From Terrisporobacter petrolearius (lineage in GTDB: Bacteria > Bacillota > Clostridia > Peptostreptococcales > Peptostreptococcaceae): a DNA stretch of 64,000 nucleotides. Of this stretch, positions 52,031 to 60,770 are shown one piece after another. The stretch spans positions 1-64,000 of the forward strand of contig NZ_JAHZMO010000007.1 in the NCBI RefSeq assembly GCF_020748185.1, read 5' to 3'. A program made the translations under genes and the position numbers. Position 1 is the stretch's first letter. Every line of letters starts with the position of its first letter. Below the pieces are notes generated by a model. That model was given only the letters and a program-made list of their open reading frames with translations. It did not search any database and was not told the DNA's origin.

Positions 52031-52897
52031 CTATAATTGCCATAACTCCTTCAAATCATTAATTATCTGCATAGCTCTAACACTTTCATCACTATTATCA
52101 TTTTTATCAGGATGAAAATTTCTAGCCAAAGTCTTATATATTTTTTTCAATATTTTCTTATCATCTTCACCGTAATGGGAGTTTTCCCTAGAACTGTATT
52201 CGTAGTTACTACCCTGTTTTTCTTGGTAGCTACTTTTGTTAGAATTGTCTTTGTAGTTACTATGATTTTTTCTTTGGTAACTACCTGTGAAGTAATCTTG
52301 CTCTTCATAGATCTGCTTTATTTTCTTTAGGTTTTCTGCATTTCTCAAATTTAGAAATACATCGTAGCAATAATCAAAATTGCCTACTCCGTATTTATCT
52401 TCAAACTCTGCCTTAGCTTGTCTATACCTTTGCAAAATTTCCTCCACCTCCACAGAACACTTATACTCCTCAGTATCCTTGTATTCCTGGTTTATTTTTT
52501 CTTGTAGAGGGTTTAATTTGCAACATACCAAGCTATAAATTTCCTCACTTGTCATGTTTAGTTCTTGGGATAGCTCATTTAATCTATCCTCCACAAAATC
52601 GTAGTACCCATAATCTACGAAATCGTAATACCCAATAGTGCAAATGCTATATTGCCTTTTTTTCACCTTGTTGTTTTCTCTGTAGCTGCTGTGCAACGTG
52701 ACTTTGTATGCTGTTTTCACAGATCGTTGAAATTTTTCATCGGAATGAGTGTAGGAGTAAAATTCCTGGTTATTGATTTTACAAGCGTTCACTACTAATC
52801 CCTTGCTCTTCCCTTTGCTGAAAGTTTTTCTCTCACGCTCTTGAACAACACAATACAATTCATCACATCCTTTGGGTTTATTTTTGTTGGGCAACAT
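52031..52897 (-). CDS. J-domain protein with repeat-bearing linker
   Basis: 288 residues. The C-terminal ~45 residues are a J domain (KKILKKIYKTLARNFHPDKN, HPD motif, then QIINDLKELW) that should stimulate an Hsp70 (DnaK). The N-terminal 200 residues are not recognised; they include a tandem duplication GYYDFVDY-GYYDFVED (encoded by the 24-bp repeat at 52601-52648). Between them is a hydrophilic linker (GSYQRKNHSNYKDNSNKSSY and on) encoded by the four-site array at 52202-52284. GAGGAG lies 10 bp before the ATG. Upstream are microsatellite and iteron-like repeats that could affect its expression. Confidence 0.7.
   Translation of the reverse strand: MLPNKNKPKGCDELYCVVQERERKTFSKGKSKGLVVNACKINNQEFYSYTHSDEKFQRSVKTAYKVTLHSSYRENNKVKKRQYSICTIGYYDFVDYGYYDFVEDRLNELSQELNMTSEEIYSLVCCKLNPLQEKINQEYKDTEEYKCSVEVEEILQRYRQAKAEFEDKYGVGNFDYCYDVFLNLRNAENLKKIKQIYEEQDYFTGSYQRKNHSNYKDNSNKSSYQEKQGSNYEYSSRENSHYGEDDKKILKKIYKTLARNFHPDKNDNSDESVRAMQIINDLKELWQL
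52202..52284. repeat. Four-site GTAGTTAC/GTARCTAC array inside the J-domain gene
   Basis: GTAGTTAC (52202), GTAGCTAC (52226), GTAGTTAC (52253) and GTAACTAC (52277) start 24, 27 and 24 bp apart, with spacers of 16, 19 and 16 bp. Identical geometry to 38700-38782 with unrelated spacer sequence. A related pair, GTAGTACC (52601) and GTAATACC (52625), again 24 bp apart, lies further upstream in the same gene. Confidence 0.75.
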
Positions 52898-52913
52898 ATT
52901 CGGTGCTCCTCTA

Positions 52914-52931
52914 GTTGGAAAAACAACTAAT
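52914..52931 (-). other. Leader hairpin of the J-domain gene
   Basis: TAGTTG-GAAAAA-CAACTA forms a short hairpin just upstream of the GAGGAG site of the J-domain gene, so it could hide or expose the ribosome-binding site. Confidence 0.35.
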
Positions 52932-53090
52932 CAGCCTTTTCCATGATTAACTGCGCTTTGGAATAATTATCCAAATTTAAATCATATTTTTAAGTTAATT
53001 ATAATCTACTTTTCCAAAAAGTCTAGTAATATTTCATAGTTTTTTTAAATTAATCACATACTTACCTAGAAAATCTTTTTTAGCTAAAAT

Positions 53091-53165
53091 CTTTATCTAT
53101 TTCTTTATCTATTTCTTTATCTATTTCTTTATCTATCTCTTTATCTATCTCTATCTCTATCTCTA
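53091..53165. repeat. Microsatellite: 12-bp and 6-bp pyrimidine-rich tandem repeats
   Basis: About four copies of CTTTATCTATTT grade into CTTTATCTATCT and then TATCTC units, all in tandem. Such a tract is prone to slippage. It lies about 200 bp upstream of the J-domain gene, between it and the terminator of the glycosyltransferase gene. Confidence 0.85.
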
Positions 53166-53292
53166 GCGTTTCATTTTTGTTACATAGCGTTACATGGTGT
53201 TTCAAAAATGTTACATAGCGTTACATGGTGTTTCATTAGCGTTACATAGTGTTTCAAAAATGTTACATAGCGTTACATAGTGTTTCAAAAAT
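53166..53292. repeat. Iteron-like GTTACAT direct repeats
   Basis: Seven GTTACAT copies occur in the same orientation within a ~31-bp unit, GTTACATAGCGTTACATGG then TGTTTCAAAAAT, repeated about 3.5 times with variants. The tract adjoins the microsatellite directly. The layout resembles iterons or arrayed protein-binding sites. Confidence 0.85.
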
Positions 53293-53445
53293 ATAAATCG
53301 AGTTTTTCCCAGGGAATATCTCATGCATATTTTTTAAAACAAATGAAAAATTTACATTATTAATATAGTATTTTAAGTTTTTATGATTAATTAATATATT
53401 TTTTTCTACTATCTTTCTACATTTTTTATGTTTTTTAAACTTAAA

Positions 53446-53472
53446 AAGGCCATCACAAAATGTGACGACCTT
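53446..53472 (-). terminator. Terminator of the glycosyltransferase gene
   Basis: AAGG-CCA-TCACA pairs with TGTGA-CGA-CCTT around AAA; T-rich tail TTTTTAAG on the minus strand. It resembles the hairpin at 51886. Confidence 0.7.
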
Positions 53473-53493
53473 AAAAATATTCTAAACTCTATC

Positions 53494-54861
53494 CTACTTC
53501 CACACTCTTTTTGCACCTATTAGCTCCTGAACATAACCATATAAAGAAACAGGTGACATTACTATTTGGTAGCAAAGTATAAATATAAAAAATCCTAGAG
53601 TGTTTTTTCTTACTTTAAGATTTAAGTTTTTAAATACAACGTGAGCTTGGTAATAATATAAAATATAAAAACTTACCAGTGTTAGAGGAAATACCAATAA
53701 CATCATCGGTCCTACTATATAGTATTTTTGGAAGAATACTGCTAATATTACTCCTGGTATCCAGAAGAATGTATAGCTAAGATCCATATATGGTATAAAC
53801 AAATCTATGCCTGTCAAAAATTTATAATATATAGAAGGTTGTTGCCATGGTTTTACTTCTCTCAACCCCTCTATCATACCCCTTGCCCAACGAGAACGTT
53901 GCTTTGCAAAGTGAGATAGTTTTGTAGGAACGTCTGTAAATGCCACTGCATGAGGTTCAAAATAAACCCTATAACCTTGCTTTAATATTTTCCAAGTTAA
54001 CACAATATCTTCTCCAATTGCATCAGACCAGCCACCTACATTTTGCACTACAGATGTTTTGTATAATGAAAATGCCCCTTGGGCAACTAGTGTACCTTGG
54101 TACAAACCTTGCATCCTTTTAATAGATGCAATACTTAAAAAATAATCCCATTCTTGTATCTTTGCTAATAAATTTTCTCTACTATTTCTCACTAACATGG
54201 AACCTGCAACGGCGCAAACATCATCTGGTGCTGAGTTAGCTCTAGAAATCAAGTAATTTACTGCCTTATTATGAATAAGAGTATCTGCATCTAGTGTGAT
54301 CACATACTTAGTTTTTACATATTTTAGTCCATGATTTAGGGCGTTGAACTTTCCTGGAGTATTTTCATGTAGGAGTAAAATATCCATGTTCATCTCTTTC
54401 TTTGCTCTTTCCACTTGGGCACATGTGTTATCATTGGAATTGTTGTTTATTACTATGGTATGAATTTTCCCCTTGTATTCTTGCTCTTTTATATATTTCA
54501 ATGTGTTAAAAATACCCGCCTCTTCATTGTAGGCAGCCACCAAAATAGTTACCTCATCTTCAGGATAAGTTACTTTAAACTTAGGCTGTTTATCTAAAAG
54601 CAAGCTGGATACTAAAAATGCATTCATAAATCCTGGAATATAGGCTATTCCTGCTATAATAAATACTGCTAAAAAAACTGAGGACGTTACCTCAGATAAG
54701 TCCAAAATCCATTGTTTAGACACATAATAGGAGAAAATCACCCATAATATACTTATGACTAAACTTATAATGAATTTATATTTAATTGGTACATATAATC
54801 TTGTTTTAGTTGATTCTTCATGTTTTTCAACTATATTAGACAGCTTAATATCATTTTCCAT
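53494..54861 (-). CDS. Membrane glycosyltransferase family 2 (processive type)
   Basis: A 455-residue inner-membrane GT2 enzyme like PgaC/IcaA or hyaluronan synthase. Two N-terminal membrane segments (~28-48, 55-78) are followed by the catalytic domain with VAAYNEE, the DADTLIH metal motif, IGEDIVLTWKI (catalytic GED) and QRSRWARGMIEG (QxxRW), then three C-terminal segments. It probably makes a beta-linked extracellular polysaccharide. No companion pga or ica genes are adjacent. Monocistronic, bounded by terminators. Confidence 0.85.
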   Translation of the reverse strand: MENDIKLSNIVEKHEESTKTRLYVPIKYKFIISLVISILWVIFSYYVSKQWILDLSEVTSSVFLAVFIIAGIAYIPGFMNAFLVSSLLLDKQPKFKVTYPEDEVTILVAAYNEEAGIFNTLKYIKEQEYKGKIHTIVINNNSNDNTCAQVERAKKEMNMDILLLHENTPGKFNALNHGLKYVKTKYVITLDADTLIHNKAVNYLISRANSAPDDVCAVAGSMLVRNSRENLLAKIQEWDYFLSIASIKRMQGLYQGTLVAQGAFSLYKTSVVQNVGGWSDAIGEDIVLTWKILKQGYRVYFEPHAVAFTDVPTKLSHFAKQRSRWARGMIEGLREVKPWQQPSIYYKFLTGIDLFIPYMDLSYTFFWIPGVILAVFFQKYYIVGPMMLLVFPLTLVSFYILYYYQAHVVFKNLNLKVRKNTLGFFIFILCYQIVMSPVSLYGYVQELIGAKRVWK

Positions 54862-54952
54862 AATCCGTCAAATTCCCCCCTTATGTCTAAATTAACTATA
54901 CAATAATAGCATATAATTTTTAATATTCATAATGTAGCTTTTACCAGTAAGT

Positions 54953-54978
54953 AAAAAAGGCTCCTAAGAGCCTTTTTT
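54953..54978 (-). terminator. Terminator of the carbonic anhydrase gene
   Basis: AAAAAAGGCTC pairs with GAGCCTTTTTT around a 4-nt loop, directly after the stop. Confidence 0.87.
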
Positions 54979-54980
54979 GA

Positions 54981-55559
54981 TTATTTATTGTTGTATCCAT
55001 CTACTACCACATCTATTTTACCTGTCTCAGGAGAAATTACTAATCCATGTATAATAATGTCATTTGGTACTAGAGGATGATTTTTTATAAGACTAACACT
55101 ATCTTCCATAGACTGTTCAACTGATTCAAACCCGTGCAGCCATCCCTTTACATTTATTCCTGCATTTGAAAGGGTGTCTATAGTTTCACTAGGTATACCT
55201 CTATCTAATACTTTATTTAATAAATCATCTGTATCTAAATTACACATACCACATCCATGGTGGCCTACTACCAATACTTCTTCCACATCAAATTCGTATA
55301 TAGCTACTACTATACTTCTCATAATACTTCCAAATGGATGCATTATTGCTGCTCCAGCATTTTTCACTATTTTTGCATCTCCATTTCTAAGATTCATGGA
55401 CTTTGGCAACAAATCTGTCAATCTAGTGTCCATACATGATAGTATTACAACTTTTTTATCAGGTCTACTGGATGTTTCATATTGTTTATATTCTTCGTCT
55501 TTCACAAATTTTTCATTGTATTTCAATATTTCATCTAACTTTCCACGGCTTGCTATCAT
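54981..55559 (-). CDS. Beta-class carbonic anhydrase
   Basis: A 192-residue beta-carbonic anhydrase that interconverts CO2 and bicarbonate in the cytoplasm. The zinc site is visible: SCMDTR (Cys and Asp-Arg dyad, residues ~41-46) and VVGHHGCGM (His and Cys, ~97-105). The length and the RNAG-like VKNAGAAI segment suit the family. Monocistronic, with AGGAGG 8 bp before the ATG. Confidence 0.92.
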   Translation of the reverse strand: MIASRGKLDEILKYNEKFVKDEEYKQYETSSRPDKKVVILSCMDTRLTDLLPKSMNLRNGDAKIVKNAGAAIMHPFGSIMRSIVVAIYEFDVEEVLVVGHHGCGMCNLDTDDLLNKVLDRGIPSETIDTLSNAGINVKGWLHGFESVEQSMEDSVSLIKNHPLVPNDIIIHGLVISPETGKIDVVVDGYNNK

Positions 55560-55730
55560 AATATTATCCTCCTATGGAATACATCTTGCCTATACATTTT
55601 ACTGTGAACTCTGGAGCTCTTTTTAAATGACAAGATTCACATTCATAATTATATAATTTCGTAATATTATATCTTATTTTTTGCTGTATTTCTACAATTA
55701 AATAAATAATACAATTTCCTTATAATTAAA

Positions 55731-55756
55731 AAGGGCATTACAACTGTAATACCCTT
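55731..55756 (-). terminator. Terminator of the DUF898 gene
   Basis: AAGGG-C-ATTACA pairs with TGTAAT-A-CCCTT; TTTTTAATTATAA follows on the minus strand. Confidence 0.78.
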
Positions 55757-55768
55757 AAATCATTCATA

Positions 55769-56071
55769 TTAATCTTCAAAAACAGTATTTTCTGTTTTCC
55801 ATTGTAACATTTTTATATAAAGCCAGAATCCATATATTCCTAAAGTAATAATAGTCAGTATTAACCATTTTATGTAGTGTAAAAATAAACTTCCTCCGCT
55901 ACCTATAAATCTAAGTCTTCTTCCTTCAATTACTGTATGTTTAGCTTCCCATCTATATTTTATACACATAGCCCAAGGTGTAGCTATTCCAAGTGTAAAG
56001 AATGTTATAGCCCATGCTAATATATTAACTCCTATAAGTCCTAGAAGTCCACCTTCAAATCTTGATCTCAT
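55769..56071 (-). CDS. DUF898-like small membrane protein
   Basis: A 100-residue membrane protein with two hydrophobic regions (LLGLIGVNILAWAITFFTLG and WLILTIITLGIYGFWLYIKM) around a polar loop, and the TPWAMCIKYRWEAKHTVIEG pattern typical of DUF898. In this family a short R-W-x-x-x-H/N-T-x-I/V-E/D-G-x-x-L motif is shared. Function is unknown. Monocistronic. Confidence 0.75.
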   Translation of the reverse strand: MRSRFEGGLLGLIGVNILAWAITFFTLGIATPWAMCIKYRWEAKHTVIEGRRLRFIGSGGSLFLHYIKWLILTIITLGIYGFWLYIKMLQWKTENTVFED

Positions 56072-56157
56072 ATTGTCTCTCCTATCATTAGTTTTTTACT
56101 TGTAGCTAATATATTTTATCATAAGAACCAATTAAGTAAATAATTATTTTTAGCAGA

Positions 56158-56193
56158 AAAAAACATATTGATTATTTCTATCAATATGTTTTT
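56158..56193 (-). terminator. Terminator of the importer/AOR operon
   Basis: AAAACATATTGA pairs with TCAATATGTTTT (12 bp, 9-nt loop), with TTTTTTTCTG on the minus strand, 48 bp after the AOR stop. Confidence 0.83.
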
Positions 56194-56240
56194 TAAAGAG
56201 ATACAATTTATAAATTTTATTAGGTAAAATTATTATTATG

Positions 56241-57815
56241 TTATCTAGCAAAATATCTGTACAACACTTTAGTAAATGGAGGTATATTTTTCTGTATCCT
56301 ATTTGTTGAGTTTCCTCTTTCATACTCCATCTCTATTTTCATACAATTTCTTGCATAATTAATTAGTTCGACAGGGGTAATATCAATTCCTGTTCTATAG
56401 GTAAATAATTTCGCCATAAGTTCAAAAGCTTCCTCACTATTTACAGTTGCAAAGGATGAGAATATGCAAAACCCTAGATTTTCAAGGACGAATATTTGAG
56501 CATATAATAAGTCCATATCTGAAATATTATTTAATTCATCACTAAATTTATTTATAGATACCTTAAAATCCTCTTCATCGTCAATAGCTTTTCTGTCTAA
56601 GAAGGAAACTAAATTTTTCTTTTCTGAAAATAACTTGCTTATTCCATACGTACGAGAAGCTACTACTCGTCCTATAACTGTGCCCTTGTCAATTTCATCT
56701 AGAAGATGTAGTATTTCCTCTTTGCCCCAAGGTAGTCCTGTTGCTTCAAAATACATTTTGCTTGCAGTTACAAACTCTGTACCGACTATTCCTAATTCAT
56801 AAGCTTTATTTCTTAATGTTTTTGTATATTCATAGTCATCTATTCCATAGGATGATTTTAGAGCTTCATGGACTTCACTCTCATCTGGTGAAGAATACAC
56901 TTGGCCATCATTCATAGAGTGTCTATTTAAACATCCAATTACACACATAGGTGCACAACAAAAATTAACTTTTTTATTAGTTTTGCAAGTATTCTCTTTC
57001 TTAGTTTTTTTCTTATTTACTTCTCTTTCCTTCATACTAGCAAGTACTTTTTCTTTATCTTTTAGCAATCTTATTAATGTTACAGAACCATAGGCTGGTA
57101 ATGCTCCACCACAAATTTCATTATTTATTATTAGCTTTGCAAAATCTTTGCCTGTACTTAGGAACTTTTCTTCCTCACTACATTCTCTATGAAGAGACCT
57201 TTTCCCTGTTACTACTATTCCACGAAGTCCTTTGCTTCCAAAAACATCCCCAAATCCACTTCTTGGACAATGGTACTCTGGCTCTCCATCTGGATAGGTG
57301 CACACAAAAGTACTAAGAGACATTTGCATATCAGCAGTTTTACCCACTGCAATAATTCCAGCATTTGCACCAAACTTTTCTTTTAACTTTTTCATCATAA
57401 AAGAAGTTTTTGTATTTTCTAACTCTGGCATATTTAGTATTTCTACACATTTATCACTTATATGTAAAATAGCATTTCTATCCTTCGACTCACCTTTTAC
57501 TACCAATGCAGCTATAGATAAAGACCCCATCTTTTGTGGCAAATTCCCCGTAGTATTACTAAGTTGAATACCCTCATTTTTATCTTTTTTAGTCATTACC
57601 ATCAACCTACATGAGCTTGCCACCTTACATCCTGTAAATAAGCCTGGAACAAAGGCTATAGCATTTTCCGGTGAGTATCTTCCTGCTTCTGATGGTACTG
57701 TTTTTTTTATTAGATCTAATGCTAATCCACGACCATAGTGACCATAGGATTTTACATTATAATCTTGTGAAGTCACTGCTTTTGTTGTTAAATCAACAAC
57801 TAATATTTTTTCCAT
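56241..57815 (-). CDS. Aldehyde:ferredoxin oxidoreductase-like tungsten/molybdenum enzyme
   Basis: A 524-residue AOR-family protein, shorter than the ~605-residue archaeal enzyme. N-terminal beta domain: LVVDLTTKAV ... YGRGLALDLI; SSCRLMVMTK and SNTTGNLPQ in the pterin region; PRSGFGDVFGSKGLRGIVV. The cluster motif is CCAPMCVIGC, a C-x3-C-x3-C spacing as in a clostridial AOR subgroup, and a late Cys lies in LENLGFCIFSSF. Members oxidise aldehydes, or reduce acids, with a bis-pterin tungsten cofactor and ferredoxin. It is the last gene of an operon with a BtuCDF-type importer, 1 bp after the ATPase gene, pointing to metal or cofactor supply. Confidence 0.85.
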   Translation of the reverse strand: MEKILVVDLTTKAVTSQDYNVKSYGHYGRGLALDLIKKTVPSEAGRYSPENAIAFVPGLFTGCKVASSCRLMVMTKKDKNEGIQLSNTTGNLPQKMGSLSIAALVVKGESKDRNAILHISDKCVEILNMPELENTKTSFMMKKLKEKFGANAGIIAVGKTADMQMSLSTFVCTYPDGEPEYHCPRSGFGDVFGSKGLRGIVVTGKRSLHRECSEEEKFLSTGKDFAKLIINNEICGGALPAYGSVTLIRLLKDKEKVLASMKEREVNKKKTKKENTCKTNKKVNFCCAPMCVIGCLNRHSMNDGQVYSSPDESEVHEALKSSYGIDDYEYTKTLRNKAYELGIVGTEFVTASKMYFEATGLPWGKEEILHLLDEIDKGTVIGRVVASRTYGISKLFSEKKNLVSFLDRKAIDDEEDFKVSINKFSDELNNISDMDLLYAQIFVLENLGFCIFSSFATVNSEEAFELMAKLFTYRTGIDITPVELINYARNCMKIEMEYERGNSTNRIQKNIPPFTKVLYRYFAR

Positions 57816-57816
57816 C

Positions 57817-58599
57817 CTATACCTCTTTTACTACGTAATAACGATTTTTATATTCTATAATATCTATGTCCTCATAAATTACAGACAACTTTCTTTTTAT
57901 ATCTTCCTTGGATTCTTTTTTGCATTCTATGGCTTCTATAATAGTTCCATCTTTTAATAATAAAATTTCATCACAATATGTTAGTGCATAGTTTGGATCA
58001 TGAAGTGTAATTAAGCCACATGCATTGTTGTTTTCTATAACTTCACGAATTCTATTTAAAATTAAATGATGATTTGGAAAATCCAAGGCACTATCTGGTT
58101 CATCAAAAAACATTATAGGTGCATTTTGCACAATAGCTCTAGCTAATATGGCTAGTTGTTGCTGACCTCCACTAAGTGTAAGATAATCGCTTTCTGCTTT
58201 TTCTTCCAATCCTAAAGTTCCTAATACTTTCTTAGCGTATTGTTTTTGTTTCGAAGATGGTGATTGCATAAATTTTAGATGTGGATTAAATCCCATGGAC
58301 ACCACATCTAATGTTGATATATTATAAGTAAAATTACTTCTTTGAGGCACATAGCTAATATATGTAGCTCTCTTCTTTTCATTTAAACTTCTCACGTCCA
58401 CACCAAGAGCATGACATTTATCTGATTTTGAAGATATCAAACCACAAATAGCTTTTAACATGGTTGTTTTTCCCGTTCCATTTAAACCAAGAAGAGCTGT
58501 TAGTCTATTGCTTTTTAAATTTAAATTAACTCCTTTTACAATTTCCTCTTCTCCATAGGAAACTCGTAAATTTTTAATTTCAAATAATGTTTCTTTCAT
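57817..58599 (-). CDS. BtuD/MolC-type ABC importer ATPase
   Basis: A 260-residue ATPase of the iron-siderophore/B12/molybdate importer class: Walker A GLNGTGKTT, Q-loop PQRS, signature LSGGQQQLAILARA, Walker B PIMFFDEPDSALD, switch His in LITLHDPN. A short C-terminal extension (KRKLSVIYEDIDII) is normal for the class. It sits 1 bp after the permease gene and 1 bp before the AOR gene, so all are coupled. Confidence 0.92.
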   Translation of the reverse strand: MKETLFEIKNLRVSYGEEEIVKGVNLNLKSNRLTALLGLNGTGKTTMLKAICGLISSKSDKCHALGVDVRSLNEKKRATYISYVPQRSNFTYNISTLDVVSMGFNPHLKFMQSPSSKQKQYAKKVLGTLGLEEKAESDYLTLSGGQQQLAILARAIVQNAPIMFFDEPDSALDFPNHHLILNRIREVIENNNACGLITLHDPNYALTYCDEILLLKDGTIIEAIECKKESKEDIKRKLSVIYEDIDIIEYKNRYYVVKEV

Positions 58600-58600
58600 A

Positions 58601-59593
58601 TCATCGTCCCTGCTTATAAAGTAAATATACTAAGAATGGAACACCTATGGCTGATGTTAGTATACTTATTGGAATTTCACTACCTGCCAAACTTCTTGCT
58701 AAGCAATCAGCAAATAATAAAATAATTCCTCCAATAATTCCACTTAAAATACATGTGCTAAAATCGCTCTTTTTCAATAGCATTCTAGCAATATGTGGAG
58801 ATACTAAACCTATAAAGCTGATTACTCCCGTAACACAGACTGTAGATGCAACTAGTAATGTGGAATTTAGTAATACTAGACAACGTACAAATCCTACTCT
58901 TACACCTAGCATTTTCGCTTCATCATCATCCAAAGATAATAAGTTTATTTGCCATCTTAATAAAATTATTCCTATTAATCCTATTAAAAACACTGGCAAT
59001 ACCCACTGTAACTTGGAGGAAGTAATATTAGAAAAACTCCCCATAGTCCAATAATCTATGGTTGCCAGTTGTTTTTCTGGATCTGCAAAGTATTTCATTG
59101 TCATTATTGTGGCGTCTGCCATTGCTTTAATTGCAATACCAGCTAGGATATACGTTGCTGAGTTTCGTTGTTTTATTAAACGTGACAAACCTATAACTGC
59201 TAATACAGCTATTAACCCTCCCGCAAAGGAGCTAAATATAGAAGCAAGTATGCCTCCTTGGAAGCATACTATTGCTATGGCTGCACCAGCATTGGCACCA
59301 GATGAAACTCCGATTAGATCTGGCGCTGCCAATGCATTTTTAAATATTGTTTGATATATGGAACCAGACATACTAAGTCCTATACCTGCCAACAAAGCCA
59401 TAATTATTCTAGGTAATCTCAAGTTTAAGAAAACTTTTATGGACATTTCATCAACACTTCCACCACTTATTATATTTACTATTTCATTTATACTAATTGA
59501 GTATTTTCCTACTGTTAAAGATATAATAAATGTGAATATTAATATGATTATACTTCCAATAAATATTTTTCTAGACTTATGCTTCATATGCAA
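58601..59593 (-). CDS. FecCD/BtuC/MolB-type ABC importer permease
   Basis: A 330-residue type II importer permease with about ten membrane segments. FecCD hallmarks are RLPRIIMALLAGIGLSMSGS, APDLIGVSSGANAGAA, and the ATPase-contact loop GLVSPHIARML near residue 255. It starts 2 bp after the binding-protein stop without a clear Shine-Dalgarno, so it depends on coupling. Substrate could be a siderophore, B12, or oxyanions (molybdate/tungstate) as in H. influenzae MolBC-A. Confidence 0.92.
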   Translation of the reverse strand: MHMKHKSRKIFIGSIIILIFTFIISLTVGKYSISINEIVNIISGGSVDEMSIKVFLNLRLPRIIMALLAGIGLSMSGSIYQTIFKNALAAPDLIGVSSGANAGAAIAIVCFQGGILASIFSSFAGGLIAVLAVIGLSRLIKQRNSATYILAGIAIKAMADATIMTMKYFADPEKQLATIDYWTMGSFSNITSSKLQWVLPVFLIGLIGIILLRWQINLLSLDDDEAKMLGVRVGFVRCLVLLNSTLLVASTVCVTGVISFIGLVSPHIARMLLKKSDFSTCILSGIIGGIILLFADCLARSLAGSEIPISILTSAIGVPFLVYLLYKQGR

Positions 59594-59595
59594 AA

Positions 59596-60624
59596 TTATT
59601 TTGTAACCAATTCTTTATCAATATCTACGTTGTAGAATTCTTTGTAGAAACTAGCTGCATCATTTTTGAAATCATCAAATGAATATCCTTCTTCATCTAT
59701 TATACTTGCTAACCACATTGAACCTAATACACATGATGGTACTGGAGAATCCCAAGCTTCAAAATCACTTGGCATTTCATATACAGCCTTATTTTTTACT
59801 GCATTAAGATTTGCCAATTGTGGATCCTTTAAAACATCTTCTTTTGTAAATTCTGCTTCTGGTATTATAACTATCATATCTGGATTATATTTTAATAATT
59901 GTTCATATGATATTTTTGCCCATTGGTCATCAGCTAAATCTTTTGCCACATTTACTCCACCAGCTTTTTCTATAACGCTATTTTGATACATTTTGCCAGA
60001 TGCTACAGTTAATATATCGCTTGTTCCTGCTAAATAAACACTTGGTTTTTCTTTTGAATCTTTTGTAAGTTTTTCTAATTTGGCATATTGTTCATCGTAA
60101 TATGATAATAATTTCTTAGCTTTTTCTGTAGTTCCAGTAGCAGTAGCTACCATTTCTATTGATTCTTTTAATAGTTTTTCATTTTCTGGATTAATAACTA
60201 TAACTGTTATTCCTGCATCTGAAAGTGTTTTTGCTTGTTCTGTTAATTTTTTAGGTAAAATTACTAAATCTGGTTTAAGAGCTATACATCCTTCTAAGTC
60301 AAAATCTTTAGCTGTTCCCACCTTTGGTAATTCCAATAATTCCTTAGCTGCTAATTTGTATAAAGGTCTTTTTTCAGCTTTAGATTCTATTCCTACTAGC
60401 TTATCATTTAAACCTAATGATACTAACATTGATGTTGATATATAATACCCACTTACTATTTTTTCATAATTGCCTGTTACTTTTACTTCTCTACCTGCAT
60501 GATCTGTGATTGTTACTTCCTTTGGTTGGCTTTTCTCTTGTGTATTAGTATTACTACACCCTACCAACATAGTAGTCATCATCATAACTACTAAAATAAT
60601 TGATATTAACTTTTTGATTTTCAT
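59596..60624 (-). CDS. Class III substrate-binding lipoprotein of the importer
   Basis: A 342-residue lipoprotein; the signal ends at lipobox LVGC (Cys ~ residue 22). The mature part is a class III binding fold: TITDHAGREVKVTGNYEKIV at the start, SGYYISTSMLVSLGL, LKPDLVILP, and a long connecting helix. The family serves siderophores, haem, cobalamin and, as MolA, molybdate/tungstate. The ATG at 60624 is chosen because GGAGGGG lies 4 bp before it. First gene of the operon with permease, ATPase and AOR-like enzyme. Confidence 0.88.
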   Translation of the reverse strand: MKIKKLISIILVVMMMTTMLVGCSNTNTQEKSQPKEVTITDHAGREVKVTGNYEKIVSGYYISTSMLVSLGLNDKLVGIESKAEKRPLYKLAAKELLELPKVGTAKDFDLEGCIALKPDLVILPKKLTEQAKTLSDAGITVIVINPENEKLLKESIEMVATATGTTEKAKKLLSYYDEQYAKLEKLTKDSKEKPSVYLAGTSDILTVASGKMYQNSVIEKAGGVNVAKDLADDQWAKISYEQLLKYNPDMIVIIPEAEFTKEDVLKDPQLANLNAVKNKAVYEMPSDFEAWDSPVPSCVLGSMWLASIIDEEGYSFDDFKNDAASFYKEFYNVDIDKELVTK

Positions 60625-60660
60625 TTTCCCCTCCACTATACATTTTTTTACATTTTTTGC

Positions 60661-60707
60661 TACCTAAGGTATAGTCAAATTGTATCATGGTAACTAAAGG
60701 AAGTTAA
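60661..60707 (-). promoter_or_regulatory. Importer/AOR operon promoter with downstream palindrome
   Basis: On the minus strand -35 TTAACT (60702-60707) and -10 TACAAT (60679-60684) are 17 bp apart. The 11-bp palindrome TACCTTAGGTA (60661-60671) begins 7 bp after the -10, over the likely start site, and could bind a repressor. No molybdenum-cofactor riboswitch is seen in the short leader. Confidence 0.6.
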
Positions 60708-60770
60708 ATCGAAATAAGTTATAAGTTGACGTCATATATAGATTTTTCAAATACATTTTCCATTAGAACT

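Noticed and set aside
53166-53292. GTTACAT repeats as a CRISPR array
   Set aside because: The units are tandem with no unique spacers of constant length, and no cas gene is present.
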